Assembly: GCF_030053425.1 (NCBI RefSeq)
Contig: NZ_JASGBI010000001.1
Location: forward strand, 62,001-126,000
Reading direction: 5' to 3'
From: Lysobacter stagni
GTDB lineage: Bacteria; Pseudomonadota; Gammaproteobacteria; Xanthomonadales; Xanthomonadaceae
DNA: 64,000 nucleotides
Under the pieces are notes generated by a model. That model saw nothing but the letters and a program-made list of their open reading frames with translations. It had not been told where the DNA came from and made no database searches. The number at the start of each line of letters is the position of its first letter. Position 1 is the stretch's first letter. This document shows positions 26,055 to 35,033 of this stretch, piece by piece. A program made the translations under genes and the position numbers.

Positions 26055-27026
26055 GTGATGGATGGCGCGCGCGTCGTCGTCGTCGGCTCGTTCAACGTCG
26101 ACCACGTGTGGACGGTCGCAGCACTGCCGCGACCCGGCGAAACGCTGAGTGGCCATTACCACACCGGCCCCGGCGGCAAGGGCTTCAACCAGGCCACCGC
26201 TGCCGCACGCGCCGGCGCAACGACGACATTCGTCTGCGCGCTCGGCGACGATCTGGGCGGACAGCTCGCACGGGCGCTCGCCACGGCCGACGGCATCGAC
26301 CTGCGCGACCATGCCAGCGAAGCGCCGACGGGTACGGCCGGCATCTACGTGGACCACGATGGACGCAACTCGATCGTGATCGGTCCGGGCGCGAACGCGG
26401 ACCTCGGCGCGGATTTCGTGCAGACCCAACAGGCCGCGATCGCGAAGGCGCACGTGGTGCTGGCCCAGCTGGAATCCCCGCTGCCCGCGGTGGAGGCGGC
26501 ATTCGCCGCTGCCCGCGCCGCAGGTGTTCGCACCGTGCTCAACCCCGCGCCGGCCGATGCGCTTGCGCCGGCGTCGCTGCTCGGGCTGGCGGATGTCATC
26601 ACGCCGAACGAAACCGAATTCTGCGCACAGCTGGCGCGCCACGCCGGCGAGCGCCTGGATGCTGCCACGCTCGTCGCGCACGACGACGACACCCTGCACG
26701 CGCTGTGCCGCCGCCTGCTTCCGCAGGGCACCGTGGTCATCACGCTGGGCGCCGCGGGCTGTTTCGTCTCCCATGCGCCAGGGCGCCTGCACGGCGATGC
26801 ACGGACGCACTACCGCGTCGCCGCCGCACACGTGCAACCGCAGGACACCACCGGCGCGGGCGATGCGTTCAACGGCGCGCTGTCGGCGTCGTGGGCGCGG
26901 AATCCCACTGCCGCGTTCGCCGACCACCTGCACTACGCCAACCGTTACGCAGCCCTGTCGACCGAACGTGCCGGTGCCGCGGCGTCGATGCCGCACGACG
27001 CCGACGTGCGCGCGCGGTTCGATTGA
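26055..27026 (+). CDS. Ribokinase-like sugar kinase (PfkB family)
   Basis: About 323 residues. PfkB motifs are present: GPGGKGFNQATAAARAGA near residue 38 and the anion-hole/catalytic DTTGAGDAFNGAL (about 272-284) with Asp as base. Together with NPAPADAL and ITPNETE this points to ribokinase, phosphorylating ribose (or a nucleoside ribose) with ATP. Either GTG 26055 or ATG 26058 could be the start; both lie within six bases of the nupC-type gene's stop, so translation is coupled. The neighbour supports ribose or nucleoside salvage. Confidence 0.88.
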   Translation: MMDGARVVVVGSFNVDHVWTVAALPRPGETLSGHYHTGPGGKGFNQATAAARAGATTTFVCALGDDLGGQLARALATADGIDLRDHASEAPTGTAGIYVDHDGRNSIVIGPGANADLGADFVQTQQAAIAKAHVVLAQLESPLPAVEAAFAAARAAGVRTVLNPAPADALAPASLLGLADVITPNETEFCAQLARHAGERLDAATLVAHDDDTLHALCRRLLPQGTVVITLGAAGCFVSHAPGRLHGDARTHYRVAAAHVQPQDTTGAGDAFNGALSASWARNPTAAFADHLHYANRYAALSTERAGAAASMPHDADVRARFD

Positions 27027-27114
27027 AGCAGCCGGATCGGCACACCCACCCGGCTTGATTTGGGTCAAGCAGGCGCGCTTTCAGGCGCCTCGCCCGCTGC
27101 CCGACCTATCAAAC

Positions 27115-27133
27115 GAGAATGCTTCGCATTAAC
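27115..27133 (+). promoter_or_regulatory. Fur-like box upstream of the second TonB-dependent receptor
   Basis: GAGAATGCTTCGCATTAAC fits the Fur consensus at about 13 of 19 positions and has dyad symmetry (GAATGC/GCATT). It lies 35-53 bases before the receptor start. Confidence 0.65.
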
Positions 27134-27167
27134 ATAGTGGGCTGATCCAGTCGTCACGGACCCCCGC

Positions 27168-29297
27168 ATGCCCCGTCGCCACCTGCTCGCCAGCGCCCTG
27201 CTGGCCGCCTTCGTCGCACCCGTCGCCCACGCCGAAGACACCACCGACATCGACCGCATCACCGTCTCCGCCAGCACCAGTCGCGTTCCGGATTCGGAAG
27301 CGGCGCTGCCCAACACCATCACGATCATCGACCAGAAGCAGTTGCAGCAGCAGCTGGCGGTCACGCAGGACCTCTCGCAGGTGCTGGCCAACCTGATTCC
27401 GTCGTTCGCGCCCTCGCGCCAGAAACTGACCAACAGTGGCGAGACGCTGCGCGGCCGCAAGCCGTTGTACCTCGTGGATGGCGTGCCGCAGTCCACGCCG
27501 CTGCGCGAGGGCGGTCGCGACGGCCACACGATCGATCCGTCGATGATCGAGCGCATCGAGGTCATCCACGGCGCCAACGCGCTGCAGGGCCTGGGCGCAT
27601 CGGGCGGCATCATCAACATCATCACCAAGCGCGCGCCGCGCCAGGACGGGGCGACCTTCCAGGACGTCTCGGTGTCGGGCAGCTCCGCCCTGCCGCACGA
27701 AAGCGACAGCACCGGCTATCGCGCCTCTTACCTGTTCGGCACGCGTCGCGGCAGTTTCGATTTCGTCGGTGGCGCGTCCTACGCCAGCGAAGGCCTGTAC
27801 TACGACGGCGACGGCAACCCTCTGGCCGTCAACGCCGTGCAGGGTGACCTGATGGATTCGGAAAGCTACAACCTCTTCGCCAAGACAGGCTGGAACTTCG
27901 ACGAAGAGCGCCGCCTGCAGCTGACCGCCAACCACTACGAACTGCAGGGCAACAACGACTACGCGGTGGTCAACGGAAACGCAGTCAACGGCATTCCCGC
28001 CAGCTCCGTGCGCGGCACGCCGCTGGGCGAAGGCCCGCGCAACCGCTCCACTTCGCTGTCCCTGGACTACATCGACAAGAACCTCGCCGGCGGCTACCTG
28101 CAGAGCCAGCTGTACTGGGTCGATTTCAAGGGCCTGTACGGCAGCAGCGACTGGGGCAACTTCTGGGGCGATGGCCGCGACCCGGCATGGTGGGACCAGT
28201 CGCAGAACGTTTCCGAGAAGGTCGGTGGCAAGTTCAGCTGGTCGCGGGGCGATCTGTTCGGACTGCGGCTGCGTGCCACGCTGGGCCTGGACCTGGCCCG
28301 CGACACGACCTCGCAGGAACTGGTGCGCGCCGGCCTGGACTGGGTACCCGAGACGACGTACCAATCCTGGTCGCCGTTCGTGCAGGCCGAGTGGTGGGTC
28401 AGCGATTCGGTGATGATCTCCGGCGGCCTGCGTTACGAGCACGGCAAGCTCGAAGTGGACGACTACACCACCATCCCGGCCAACGCCGGTGGCAGCCAGT
28501 TCGTGCAGGGCGGTACGCCGACGACGAGTGAAACGCTCCCCAACCTGGGCATCGTGTGGGAAGCGACGGACGCGCTGAAGTTCTATGCGTCGTACTCGGA
28601 AGGCTACAGCGTCGCCGACATCGGCCGCGTGCTGCGCGCGATTGCCCGACCGGGCCAGCGCGTGGACAACCTGGTCGACCTGAAGCCGGTCATCGCCGAC
28701 AACCAGGAGATCGGCCTGGACTACGACGACGGTCGCTGGATCGTGCACGTGGCGGCGTTCTGGTCCGACTCCGACTTCGGCTCGCGCCTGGACTACGACG
28801 CGGCCACGCAGACCTACAACGTCGCCCGCGAACGCACGGAAATCAGCGGCTTCGAAGGCAGTGCCGCGTTCCAGTTCTCCGACGCCGGTCGCGTCGGTCT
28901 GGCCTACGCAAGCACGGACGCGCGTTACGACAGCAACAAGGACCAGCGCGTCGATGCGGACATGCCCGGCGCCAACGTCAGCCCCGACCGCCTCACCGCG
29001 TTCTGGGACCAGAGCTGGAACGCCACCGTATCCACGCGACTGCAGCTCAGTCATGCCTTCGACCGCGACTTCCAGTACCCCGGCGTGACGGCGTCGAACG
29101 ACCATTTCGAGGGTTACACCACGGTCGACGTGCAGACGCGCGTGCAGCTGCCGGTGGGCTACCTCAACGTCGGCATCGAGAACCTGCTGGGCGAGCAGTA
29201 CATCAGTTACAACTCGCAGGTTTCGCCGCCGCGCAACGACACCTACACCGCCGGCCGCGGCCGCGTGCTGACGGTGGGATGGCAGCACAGGTTCTGA
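27168..29297 (+). CDS. TonB-dependent siderophore-type receptor
   Basis: 709 residues: signal peptide (1-21, ending VAHA), TonB-box region (TDIDRITVSAST), plug domain (about 40-160, with PNTITIIDQKQLQQQLAV and GAIGASGGIIN-like IHGANALQGLGASGGIINIIT). The barrel ends in LTVGWQHRF with the terminal phenylalanine needed for outer-membrane insertion. The plug's GETLRGRKPLYLVDGVPQS is typical of ferric siderophore receptors. A Fur-like box upstream and a PepSY iron-uptake protein downstream support iron as cargo. The particular siderophore cannot be told. No biosynthesis genes are nearby, so it may take up foreign siderophores. Confidence 0.9.
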   Translation: MPRRHLLASALLAAFVAPVAHAEDTTDIDRITVSASTSRVPDSEAALPNTITIIDQKQLQQQLAVTQDLSQVLANLIPSFAPSRQKLTNSGETLRGRKPLYLVDGVPQSTPLREGGRDGHTIDPSMIERIEVIHGANALQGLGASGGIINIITKRAPRQDGATFQDVSVSGSSALPHESDSTGYRASYLFGTRRGSFDFVGGASYASEGLYYDGDGNPLAVNAVQGDLMDSESYNLFAKTGWNFDEERRLQLTANHYELQGNNDYAVVNGNAVNGIPASSVRGTPLGEGPRNRSTSLSLDYIDKNLAGGYLQSQLYWVDFKGLYGSSDWGNFWGDGRDPAWWDQSQNVSEKVGGKFSWSRGDLFGLRLRATLGLDLARDTTSQELVRAGLDWVPETTYQSWSPFVQAEWWVSDSVMISGGLRYEHGKLEVDDYTTIPANAGGSQFVQGGTPTTSETLPNLGIVWEATDALKFYASYSEGYSVADIGRVLRAIARPGQRVDNLVDLKPVIADNQEIGLDYDDGRWIVHVAAFWSDSDFGSRLDYDAATQTYNVARERTEISGFEGSAAFQFSDAGRVGLAYASTDARYDSNKDQRVDADMPGANVSPDRLTAFWDQSWNATVSTRLQLSHAFDRDFQYPGVTASNDHFEGYTTVDVQTRVQLPVGYLNVGIENLLGEQYISYNSQVSPPRNDTYTAGRGRVLTVGWQHRF

Positions 29298-29310
29298 TAC
29301 ACCGTTCCGG

Positions 29311-30399
29311 ATGGACATGGCCTCGACTCCGCTGACCACCCACGCGCCGCCCCGGCGACGCGTGCGTGCAGTGCTGTCGTGGCTGCATCTGTGGGTGGGG
29401 CTCACGGTGGGCATCGTGTTCGCGCTGTGTTCGCTGGCGGGCACGGTGCTGGTGTTCCATGTCGATCTTCTGAAGCTGCAGCACCCGCAGCTCGCGCAGC
29501 ATGCGCCCGTCGCCGACGGACGCGTGCTCGCGCGACTGATCGAGCGCTGGGGCCCGGAGGGCATGCGTTCGCTCGACCTCCCGCGCGAAGACCTGCCGGT
29601 CTGGCAGGCCTACTTCGAGGATGGGCACCGGCAATACTTCGCGCCCGAGGATGGCGCGCTGCTGCTCTACCGCAGCCATCACGACGACGTGCTGATGTGG
29701 CTGCACGAATGGCACGTGGAACTCCTGGGCGGCAAGACCGGCAAGGAAGTGCTGGGCGTGTTCGGCTGGACCTCGCTGGCGCTGGTGCTGATCGGGCTGT
29801 ACCTGTGGTGGCCGCGCAGCGGCCGGTATCTGGCACAACTCAAAGTGCACGCCGGCCCGCCCGTGCGCCGCTGGCTGAGCTGGCACCGCAGCAGTGGCGT
29901 GGTCCTGTTGCCGTTGCTGTTGCTGGCCACGGTGACGGGCATCGGCATGGTGTACGGGCGTGGCTTCCAGAAGGTTTTTGTCGCCGCGTTCGGCGGCGAG
30001 AACGTGAAGGCACCGGAATTGCCGAAGGACACGGCGTCCATCGACTGGACCAAGGCCATCGCGCAGGCGCGCGCAGCCCTGCCCGACGCGCGCCTCGCGC
30101 GCGTGTCGGTGCCCGACCCCGACGAAGGCGTGGTCGCCTTCCGCGCGCAGGCAAACGGCGAATGGCATCCGGTCGGTCGCAGCACGGTGTCGCTGTCGCG
30201 CGAGGGTCGCGTGCTGCAGACCGTCGATGCCACCACGCATCGCCTGGGCTTGCGCATGAGTCAGGCGCTGTATCCGCTGCACGTAGGCGCGGTCGGCGGC
30301 ACTACGATGAAATGGGTCACCGCCGTCATCGGCCTGTTGCCCGCGTTCCTGCTGGTTACGGGCTTCCTGTTCTGGCGGCGCCGGCGCGGGCATCGCTGA
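29311..30399 (+). CDS. PepSY-associated membrane protein (PiuB-like)
   Basis: 362 residues with four predicted helices (about 22-45, 145-165, 195-218 and 330-352) and two periplasmic PepSY-type segments between them. The motifs WLHLWVGLTVGIVFALCSLAGT and HEWHVELLGG are typical of PepSY_TM proteins linked to siderophore receptors. Such proteins are proposed to reduce ferric siderophores at the inner membrane; conserved histidines in the helices could bind heme. The start lies 13 bases after the receptor stop, so the two are one operon. ATG at 29317 is an alternative. Confidence 0.85.
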   Translation: MDMASTPLTTHAPPRRRVRAVLSWLHLWVGLTVGIVFALCSLAGTVLVFHVDLLKLQHPQLAQHAPVADGRVLARLIERWGPEGMRSLDLPREDLPVWQAYFEDGHRQYFAPEDGALLLYRSHHDDVLMWLHEWHVELLGGKTGKEVLGVFGWTSLALVLIGLYLWWPRSGRYLAQLKVHAGPPVRRWLSWHRSSGVVLLPLLLLATVTGIGMVYGRGFQKVFVAAFGGENVKAPELPKDTASIDWTKAIAQARAALPDARLARVSVPDPDEGVVAFRAQANGEWHPVGRSTVSLSREGRVLQTVDATTHRLGLRMSQALYPLHVGAVGGTTMKWVTAVIGLLPAFLLVTGFLFWRRRRGHR

Positions 30400-30421
30400 G
30401 CGACCCGCGCGGGACGCCCGT

Positions 30422-30427
30422 TACAAT
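30422..30427 (+). promoter_or_regulatory. Possible -10 element for leaderless dusB transcript
   Basis: TACAAT ends six bases before the dusB ATG, so transcription would begin at or next to the start codon. No Shine-Dalgarno is present. The -35 region is weak. Confidence 0.4.
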
Positions 30428-30433
30428 GGGCGC

Positions 30434-31447
30434 ATGTCGAACGCCTCCTTCCGCATCGGGCCACACGAGATCGCGCCGCGCGTGATCCTCGCGCCCATGG
30501 CGGGCGTGACCGACAAACCGTTTCGCGTGCTGTGCAAGCGCCTGGGCGCCGGCCTGTGCGTGTCGGAGATGACCACGTCCGATCCGCGCTTCTGGAACAC
30601 CGCCAAGTCGCGCCATCGCATGGACCACGAGGGCGAACCGGCGCCGATCAGCGTGCAGATCGCCGGCACCGTGCCGGAGGTGATGGCCGATGCCGCGCGC
30701 TACAACGTCGACCATGGCGCGCAGATCATCGACATCAACATGGGCTGCCCGGCGAAGAAGGTGTGCAACGCCTGGGCCGGATCGGCGCTGATGCGCGAGC
30801 CGGAGCTGGTCGCGCGCATCCTGGAGGCGGTCGTGAAGTCCGTCGATGTGCCGGTCACGCTGAAGATCCGCACGGGCTGGGCGACCGATCAGCGCAACGC
30901 GATGCAGATCGCGCGCATCGCGCAGGACGCCGGCATCGCCGCGCTCGCGGTGCACGGCCGCACGCGCGACCAGCAGTACACCGGCACTGCCGAGTACGAC
31001 ACCATCGCCGAGGTGAAGGCGGCGCTGTCTATCCCGGTGTTCGCCAATGGCGACATCGATTCGCCGCACAAGGCGGCGCAGGTGCTGGCACGAACTGGCT
31101 GCGATGCGGTGCTGGTCGGCCGCGCCGCGCAGGGCCGGCCGTGGATCTTCCGGGAGATCGCGCATTACCTGGCACATGGCGAACTCCTGCCCGAACCCTC
31201 GCTGGCCGAAGTGCGCGACGTGTTGCTGGGCCATCTGGAACACCTGCACGCGTTCTATGGCGAACCCTCCGGCGTGCGCATCGCCCGCAAGCACCTGGGC
31301 TGGTATGCGAAGGACCGCCCCGAGAACGCGGCGTTCCGCTCCGTCGTGAACCGCGCCGAATCCGCCGAGGACCAGCTGCGACTCACCCGCGACTACTTCG
31401 ACGCCCTGATCGCCGGCGTGGTGCCGCACCTGCCTGCCGCGGCCTGA
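30434..31447 (+). CDS. dusB: tRNA-dihydrouridine synthase B
   Basis: 337 residues, the length of DusB. It reduces specific uridines in tRNA using FMN and NADPH. Visible motifs: APMAGVTDKPFR at the N-terminus, the catalytic cysteine Cys111 in CNAWAGSALM, KIRTGW, the phosphate-binding HGRTRDQQY and FANGDI, and the C-terminal helical tRNA-binding domain. In many gammaproteobacteria fis follows dusB in one operon. Here the next gene is an unrelated methyltransferase. A TACAAT sequence six bases upstream of the ATG and no Shine-Dalgarno suggest a leaderless message. Confidence 0.96.
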   Translation: MSNASFRIGPHEIAPRVILAPMAGVTDKPFRVLCKRLGAGLCVSEMTTSDPRFWNTAKSRHRMDHEGEPAPISVQIAGTVPEVMADAARYNVDHGAQIIDINMGCPAKKVCNAWAGSALMREPELVARILEAVVKSVDVPVTLKIRTGWATDQRNAMQIARIAQDAGIAALAVHGRTRDQQYTGTAEYDTIAEVKAALSIPVFANGDIDSPHKAAQVLARTGCDAVLVGRAAQGRPWIFREIAHYLAHGELLPEPSLAEVRDVLLGHLEHLHAFYGEPSGVRIARKHLGWYAKDRPENAAFRSVVNRAESAEDQLRLTRDYFDALIAGVVPHLPAAA

Positions 31448-31533
31448 TCGCCGACCGCTGACCGCCGTCGCCCTCAACGATTCCTGACACGCCCTGTGCC
31501 AGCATCGCAGCCTGCCCTCACGAGGCCGCTGCC

Positions 31534-32376
31534 ATGTCCGACGAACGCCCTCCCGAACGCAGCTGCGATTTTCCCTATCTGCACGGATTTTCCAGCACCG
31601 AGCAGGCACGCCTGGTCAAGCAGGCGAAGCTGGCCGAACCGACCGTCTTCCACGACATCGACTACACCGGCGCCCGCAATCTGCTGGAAGTGGGCAGCGG
31701 CGTGGGTGCGCAAACCGAGATCCTGTTGCGTCGCTTCCCCGACCTGCGCGTGACCTGCGTCGACCTCAACCAGGCGCAACTGTCGGCCGCGCGCACCAAC
31801 CTGGACGCGATGCCGTGGCTGGACGGCCGCTATGCGCTGCATCGCGCCGACGCCACCAACCTGCCGTTCGAGCCGCGCAGCTTCGATGCTGCATTCCTTT
31901 GCTGGGTTCTTGAACACGTGCCCGCGCCTGCGCGCGTGCTCAACGAAGTGCGTCGCGTGCTGTCGCCCGGGTCGCCGGTGTACATCACCGAAGTGATGAA
32001 CTCGTCTTTCCTGCTCGACCCGTACTCGCCGAATGTCTGGCGCTACTGGATGGCCTTCAACGACTTCCAGTACGAAAGCGGCGGCGATCCGTTCATAGGC
32101 GCGAAGCTGGGGAACCTGCTGCTCGCCGGTGGGTTCCGCGACGTCACCACCGAGGTCAAGACCTTCTACTTCGACAACCGGGAGCCAGCGCGCCGCAAGA
32201 CGATGATCGCGTTCTGGGAAGAGCTGCTGCTTTCCGCCGCCGACCAGTTGCTGTCCGCGCAGCGCGTGACGCCCGATGTGGTCGACGGCATGCGGCGCGA
32301 GATGCAGCAGGTACAGAACGATCCGAACGCGGTGTTCTTCTACGCTTTCGTGCAGGCGCGCGCGACGGTGTATTGA
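31534..32376 (+). CDS. Class I SAM-dependent methyltransferase
   Basis: 280 residues. SAM-binding motif I is EVGSGVGAQ at about residue 51, motif II is CVDLNQAQL and motif IV follows as FDAAFLCWVLEHVPAPARVL. The fold is that of small-molecule methyltransferases of the UbiE/COQ5 type. The substrate is not evident. It stands alone, 86 bases after dusB and well before the next gene. A weak hairpin (CATTGC/GCAATG) follows its stop codon. Confidence 0.88.
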   Translation: MSDERPPERSCDFPYLHGFSSTEQARLVKQAKLAEPTVFHDIDYTGARNLLEVGSGVGAQTEILLRRFPDLRVTCVDLNQAQLSAARTNLDAMPWLDGRYALHRADATNLPFEPRSFDAAFLCWVLEHVPAPARVLNEVRRVLSPGSPVYITEVMNSSFLLDPYSPNVWRYWMAFNDFQYESGGDPFIGAKLGNLLLAGGFRDVTTEVKTFYFDNREPARRKTMIAFWEELLLSAADQLLSAQRVTPDVVDGMRREMQQVQNDPNAVFFYAFVQARATVY

Positions 32377-32379
32377 CCG

Positions 32380-32396
32380 CATTGCATAACGCAATG
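32380..32396. promoter_or_regulatory. Short palindrome, possible operator
   Basis: CATTGC and GCAATG flank ATAAC in an AT-richer gap of 250 bases between the methyltransferase and the small exported protein gene. It may be a weak terminator or an operator; nothing decides between them. Confidence 0.3.
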
Positions 32397-32628
32397 TGCA
32401 CAGGTTTCCAGTGAAAGCATTTCGTATGTAACGGTCTTGTCATTCCACACACACGATTGAACGCATCGCGTTGTGCGCATCGATGCATCGCGACCAACGG
32501 TGCAGGTCATAAGTAACAAGCCCCTTTGGGCGATGTATTCCCATCGCATTGTCGGCAACCTGACACGGTCGGGGCGACCTCCCACTGCGGACCCCGCCGC
32601 AGCGCCTCGGCGACCCCAGGAGGCTGTC

Positions 32629-32946
32629 ATGAAAGCCAAGATCGCATTCATCGCGCTCGCGATGGCAACAACGGCGCCCGCATGGGCCGCCGAAGATCCT
32701 ATCGGTGACCTGTCGAAGATCACCGGCCTGACCGAACGCAAGGTACAGATGGTGCTCGGTGCGCGCACCGCGTTCGCTGAGTATCCGTACACCTACGATC
32801 GCTCGCTGCACAAGTTCGTCGCAGCCGTCGGCAAGGACAACTACTACCGGCTGATGAACGGCGAATCGGTGGCCCTGCGCGACAAGGAAGGCCATCAGTA
32901 CATCGTGCAGATCCCGCGCGACGTCGCGGGCGACAAGGCACTGTGA
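32629..32946 (+). CDS. Small exported protein of unknown function
   Basis: 105 residues. The signal peptide is residues 1-20 (MKAKIAFIALAMATTAPAWA). The mature part (AAEDPIGDLSKITGLTERKV, DRSLHKFVAAVGKDNYYRLM, IVQIPRDVAGDK) resembles no family I can name, although similar short periplasmic proteins are widespread in Xanthomonadaceae. The start at 32629 follows CAGGAGG eight bases upstream. The gene has an unusually long, comparatively AT-rich upstream region, which hints at regulated expression, and a strong hairpin downstream. Confidence 0.75.
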   Translation: MKAKIAFIALAMATTAPAWAAEDPIGDLSKITGLTERKVQMVLGARTAFAEYPYTYDRSLHKFVAAVGKDNYYRLMNGESVALRDKEGHQYIVQIPRDVAGDKAL

Positions 32947-32991
32947 AGCCCATGGCGGATCGCGGGCACGACAGGGTGTGTCGCCGCTGAT

Positions 32992-33020
32992 CCGGGCCGC
33001 GTGCTCGCCACGCGGCCCGG
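32992..33020. terminator. Strong GC hairpin between converging genes
   Basis: CCGGGCCGCGTG pairs perfectly with CACGCGGCCCGG across a five-base loop. There is no T-run, but its place between two converging genes fits a transcription end or RNA-stabilising hairpin. Confidence 0.5.
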
Positions 33021-33044
33021 GATGGAGCGTTTGCCGCAGTCAGC

Positions 33045-34124
33045 TCAGCGCGGCGCGCGTGGACCGGCCGAGGATTGCGACAGCACTGTACGTTTGCTCA
33101 CAGCATCCGCGTCATGGTCGTCGGGCATGTGCCAGATGCGCTGCCACATCGCCCCAAGGCGGCGGCCCGCGTGCCAGGGCCACTGCAATTGTTCCGGCGG
33201 AATCTCGCGCCAGCCCTCGCCTTCGCGCTGGGCGACGGCGAAGCGGAAGGTGTAGTCCGGCTCGGCTCCCATGCGCAGGTCGGAGAGCACCAGGCGGTCG
33301 TCGCGCACCTGCGCCTTCATGAATCCACGATTGAACCAGTTCAGGCGCTGCACGCTGGGGTAGTCGAACACCTGCGACAGCGCACGCACATCCGAGCGGT
33401 ACTCACGCAGGTGCATGGGCCCGCGGTCGGCCACCAGCGATCGCTCGCCTTCCACGAACCCCTCCGGCGTCATCGCCACCACGCGCCACAGCAGGATGTT
33501 GAACGGCATGGGCACCGAGAAACGCGGTGCGTCCTGCAGGTTCAGCGTGGCCAGCGCCCGGTCGGCTTCGCGCTCCACCGCCTGTTTGGCCAGCAGCGAT
33601 GCGCCCAGGTACGCCGTACTCAGGGCCAGTCCCGCCAGCAGCGCGGGCCTGGCGATGGGGCGTTCCCGCGCGAACCAGGCGATGACGCAGGCCAGCAGGA
33701 GCCACACGGTATAGAGCGGGTCGATGATGAACACGCTCGACCACATCACCGGCTTCACCGGCAACGGCCACCACAGCTGCGTCCCGTAGACGGTGAAGGC
33801 ATCCAGCACCGGATGCGTGAGCAACGCGGCCTGCATGGCCCAGAACCAGCGCGTCGGCGACTGCGCCACTCGCCCGCCCCGCGAGCGGCACCAGGCCCAG
33901 ATCGCCCATGCGACGAACGGCAGCACCAGCAGTGAGTGACTCGCGCTGCGATGCCAGGTCATCCGCGCGACCGGGTCGTCGGTGAGCAGATTGACGGGCA
34001 GCACATCGAGGTCGGGCAAAGTGCCCAGTGCGGCGCCAGCCAGGAGCGCCGCACGGCGGTGTTGCGGCGGCGCGATGGCAGCGGCGAGGGCCGCGCCGAG
34101 CACGATCTGGGTCAACGAGTCCAT
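33045..34124 (-). CDS. Metal-dependent hydrolase-like membrane protein (YdjM/DUF457)
   Basis: 359 residues. The N-terminal DSLTQIVLGAALAAAI, the GTLPDLDVL segment and the HRSASHSLL motif (about residue 58) are the hallmarks of the YdjM family of inner-membrane proteins annotated as metal-dependent hydrolases. About five hydrophobic helices follow, and the last third is a soluble domain. In E. coli ydjM belongs to the LexA regulon, but no LexA box was seen here. No enzymatic activity has been demonstrated for the family, so the name is nominal. Confidence 0.82.
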   Translation of the reverse strand: MDSLTQIVLGAALAAAIAPPQHRRAALLAGAALGTLPDLDVLPVNLLTDDPVARMTWHRSASHSLLVLPFVAWAIWAWCRSRGGRVAQSPTRWFWAMQAALLTHPVLDAFTVYGTQLWWPLPVKPVMWSSVFIIDPLYTVWLLLACVIAWFARERPIARPALLAGLALSTAYLGASLLAKQAVEREADRALATLNLQDAPRFSVPMPFNILLWRVVAMTPEGFVEGERSLVADRGPMHLREYRSDVRALSQVFDYPSVQRLNWFNRGFMKAQVRDDRLVLSDLRMGAEPDYTFRFAVAQREGEGWREIPPEQLQWPWHAGRRLGAMWQRIWHMPDDHDADAVSKRTVLSQSSAGPRAPR

Positions 34125-34217
34125 GAACCGATGCTACGCGGCCGTGCGCGATGGCGGCATGTGCCGGTGGGGGCGCCATCACGCCACGGTCGAGCTCACG
34201 CGCACCATCGCGTCTGG

Positions 34218-35033
34218 CTAGGCGGCATCGGGCATCGTGTGCGGCAGGCGTGCGCGTGCGGGCAGCAGTGCCAGCGTCTCGCCCGTGTGGGCGAGCAGGC
34301 GCAACGTGCCGTCGGGATCCTCGACCAGGGCGGTGAGGCTTTCCACCCAGTCGCCGTCGTTGGCGTACAGGCATCCGTCGCGCTCGAACAATGCGGCGCG
34401 ATGGATGTGACCACAGACGATGCCGTCCAGTCCGCGCCGGCGCGCGTCGGCCAGGCCGGCCTGGACGAAGCGTTCGATGTAGCGTTCAGCCGCACCGCTT
34501 TGCCGCTTGAGGAATTCAGACAGCGACCAGTAACGCCGACCGCAGGTGCGACGCAGGCGGTTTAGCCACTGGTTTCCGGTGAGGATGCGGTAGTACAGCC
34601 AGTCGCCGAACTGTTCCTGCAGACCGCCGAAGTGCGTCACGCCGTCGTAGTCGTCGCCGTGGCTGACCAGCAGGCGACGGCCGTCGGCGGTGACGTGGAT
34701 CGCTCGGCGACGCACGCTCATCCGCGGCAGCGCGAGGCCGCAGAAGCGGCGGATCGGGCGATCGTGGTTGCCGGGCACGTACACCAGCTCGGTACCGGCG
34801 CGTCGCAGTGCGTGCAGCGTCTCGACCACGCGGTTGTGCGCGGCATCCCAGCGCGCGCGACGTTGCGCCATCCACCACAGGTCGACGATGTCGCCGACCA
34901 GGTACAGGCGATCGCAGCGCAGCCGGCCGAGAAAGTCGGCCAGTTCGTCAGCGTGGCAGTGTTTGGAACCCAGGTGGACGTCGGACACGAACACCGCACG
35001 GTGGCGCGGCGGCAGTGACGGCACGGACGTCAT
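34218..35033 (-). CDS. LpxH-like metallophosphoesterase
   Basis: 271 residues. Calcineurin-type metallophosphoesterase motifs: SDVHLGSKH (residues ~17-25), GDIVDLW, GNHDR, SHGDDYD and GHIHRAAL. This is the layout of UDP-2,3-diacylglucosamine pyrophosphatase-like proteins, but the long inserted helices (SLSEFLKRQSGAAERYIERF) place it in the wider LpxH-like group rather than LpxH itself. It probably acts at the membrane surface on a lipid-linked pyrophosphate or phosphate. The start overlaps the stop of the upstream acyltransferase gene (ATGA), so the two products are made together. Confidence 0.85.
   Translation of the reverse strand: MTSVPSLPPRHRAVFVSDVHLGSKHCHADELADFLGRLRCDRLYLVGDIVDLWWMAQRRARWDAAHNRVVETLHALRRAGTELVYVPGNHDRPIRRFCGLALPRMSVRRRAIHVTADGRRLLVSHGDDYDGVTHFGGLQEQFGDWLYYRILTGNQWLNRLRRTCGRRYWSLSEFLKRQSGAAERYIERFVQAGLADARRRGLDGIVCGHIHRAALFERDGCLYANDGDWVESLTALVEDPDGTLRLLAHTGETLALLPARARLPHTMPDAA

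Noticed and set aside
23711..26095. A 794-codon open frame on the minus strand
   Set aside because: It lies opposite the GGDEF and nucleoside transporter genes, has histidine/aspartate/arginine-rich composition and no domain. It is an effect of high GC content.
31448..31533. fis gene expected after dusB
   Set aside because: The next gene is a methyltransferase; no Fis-like sequence is in the gap.
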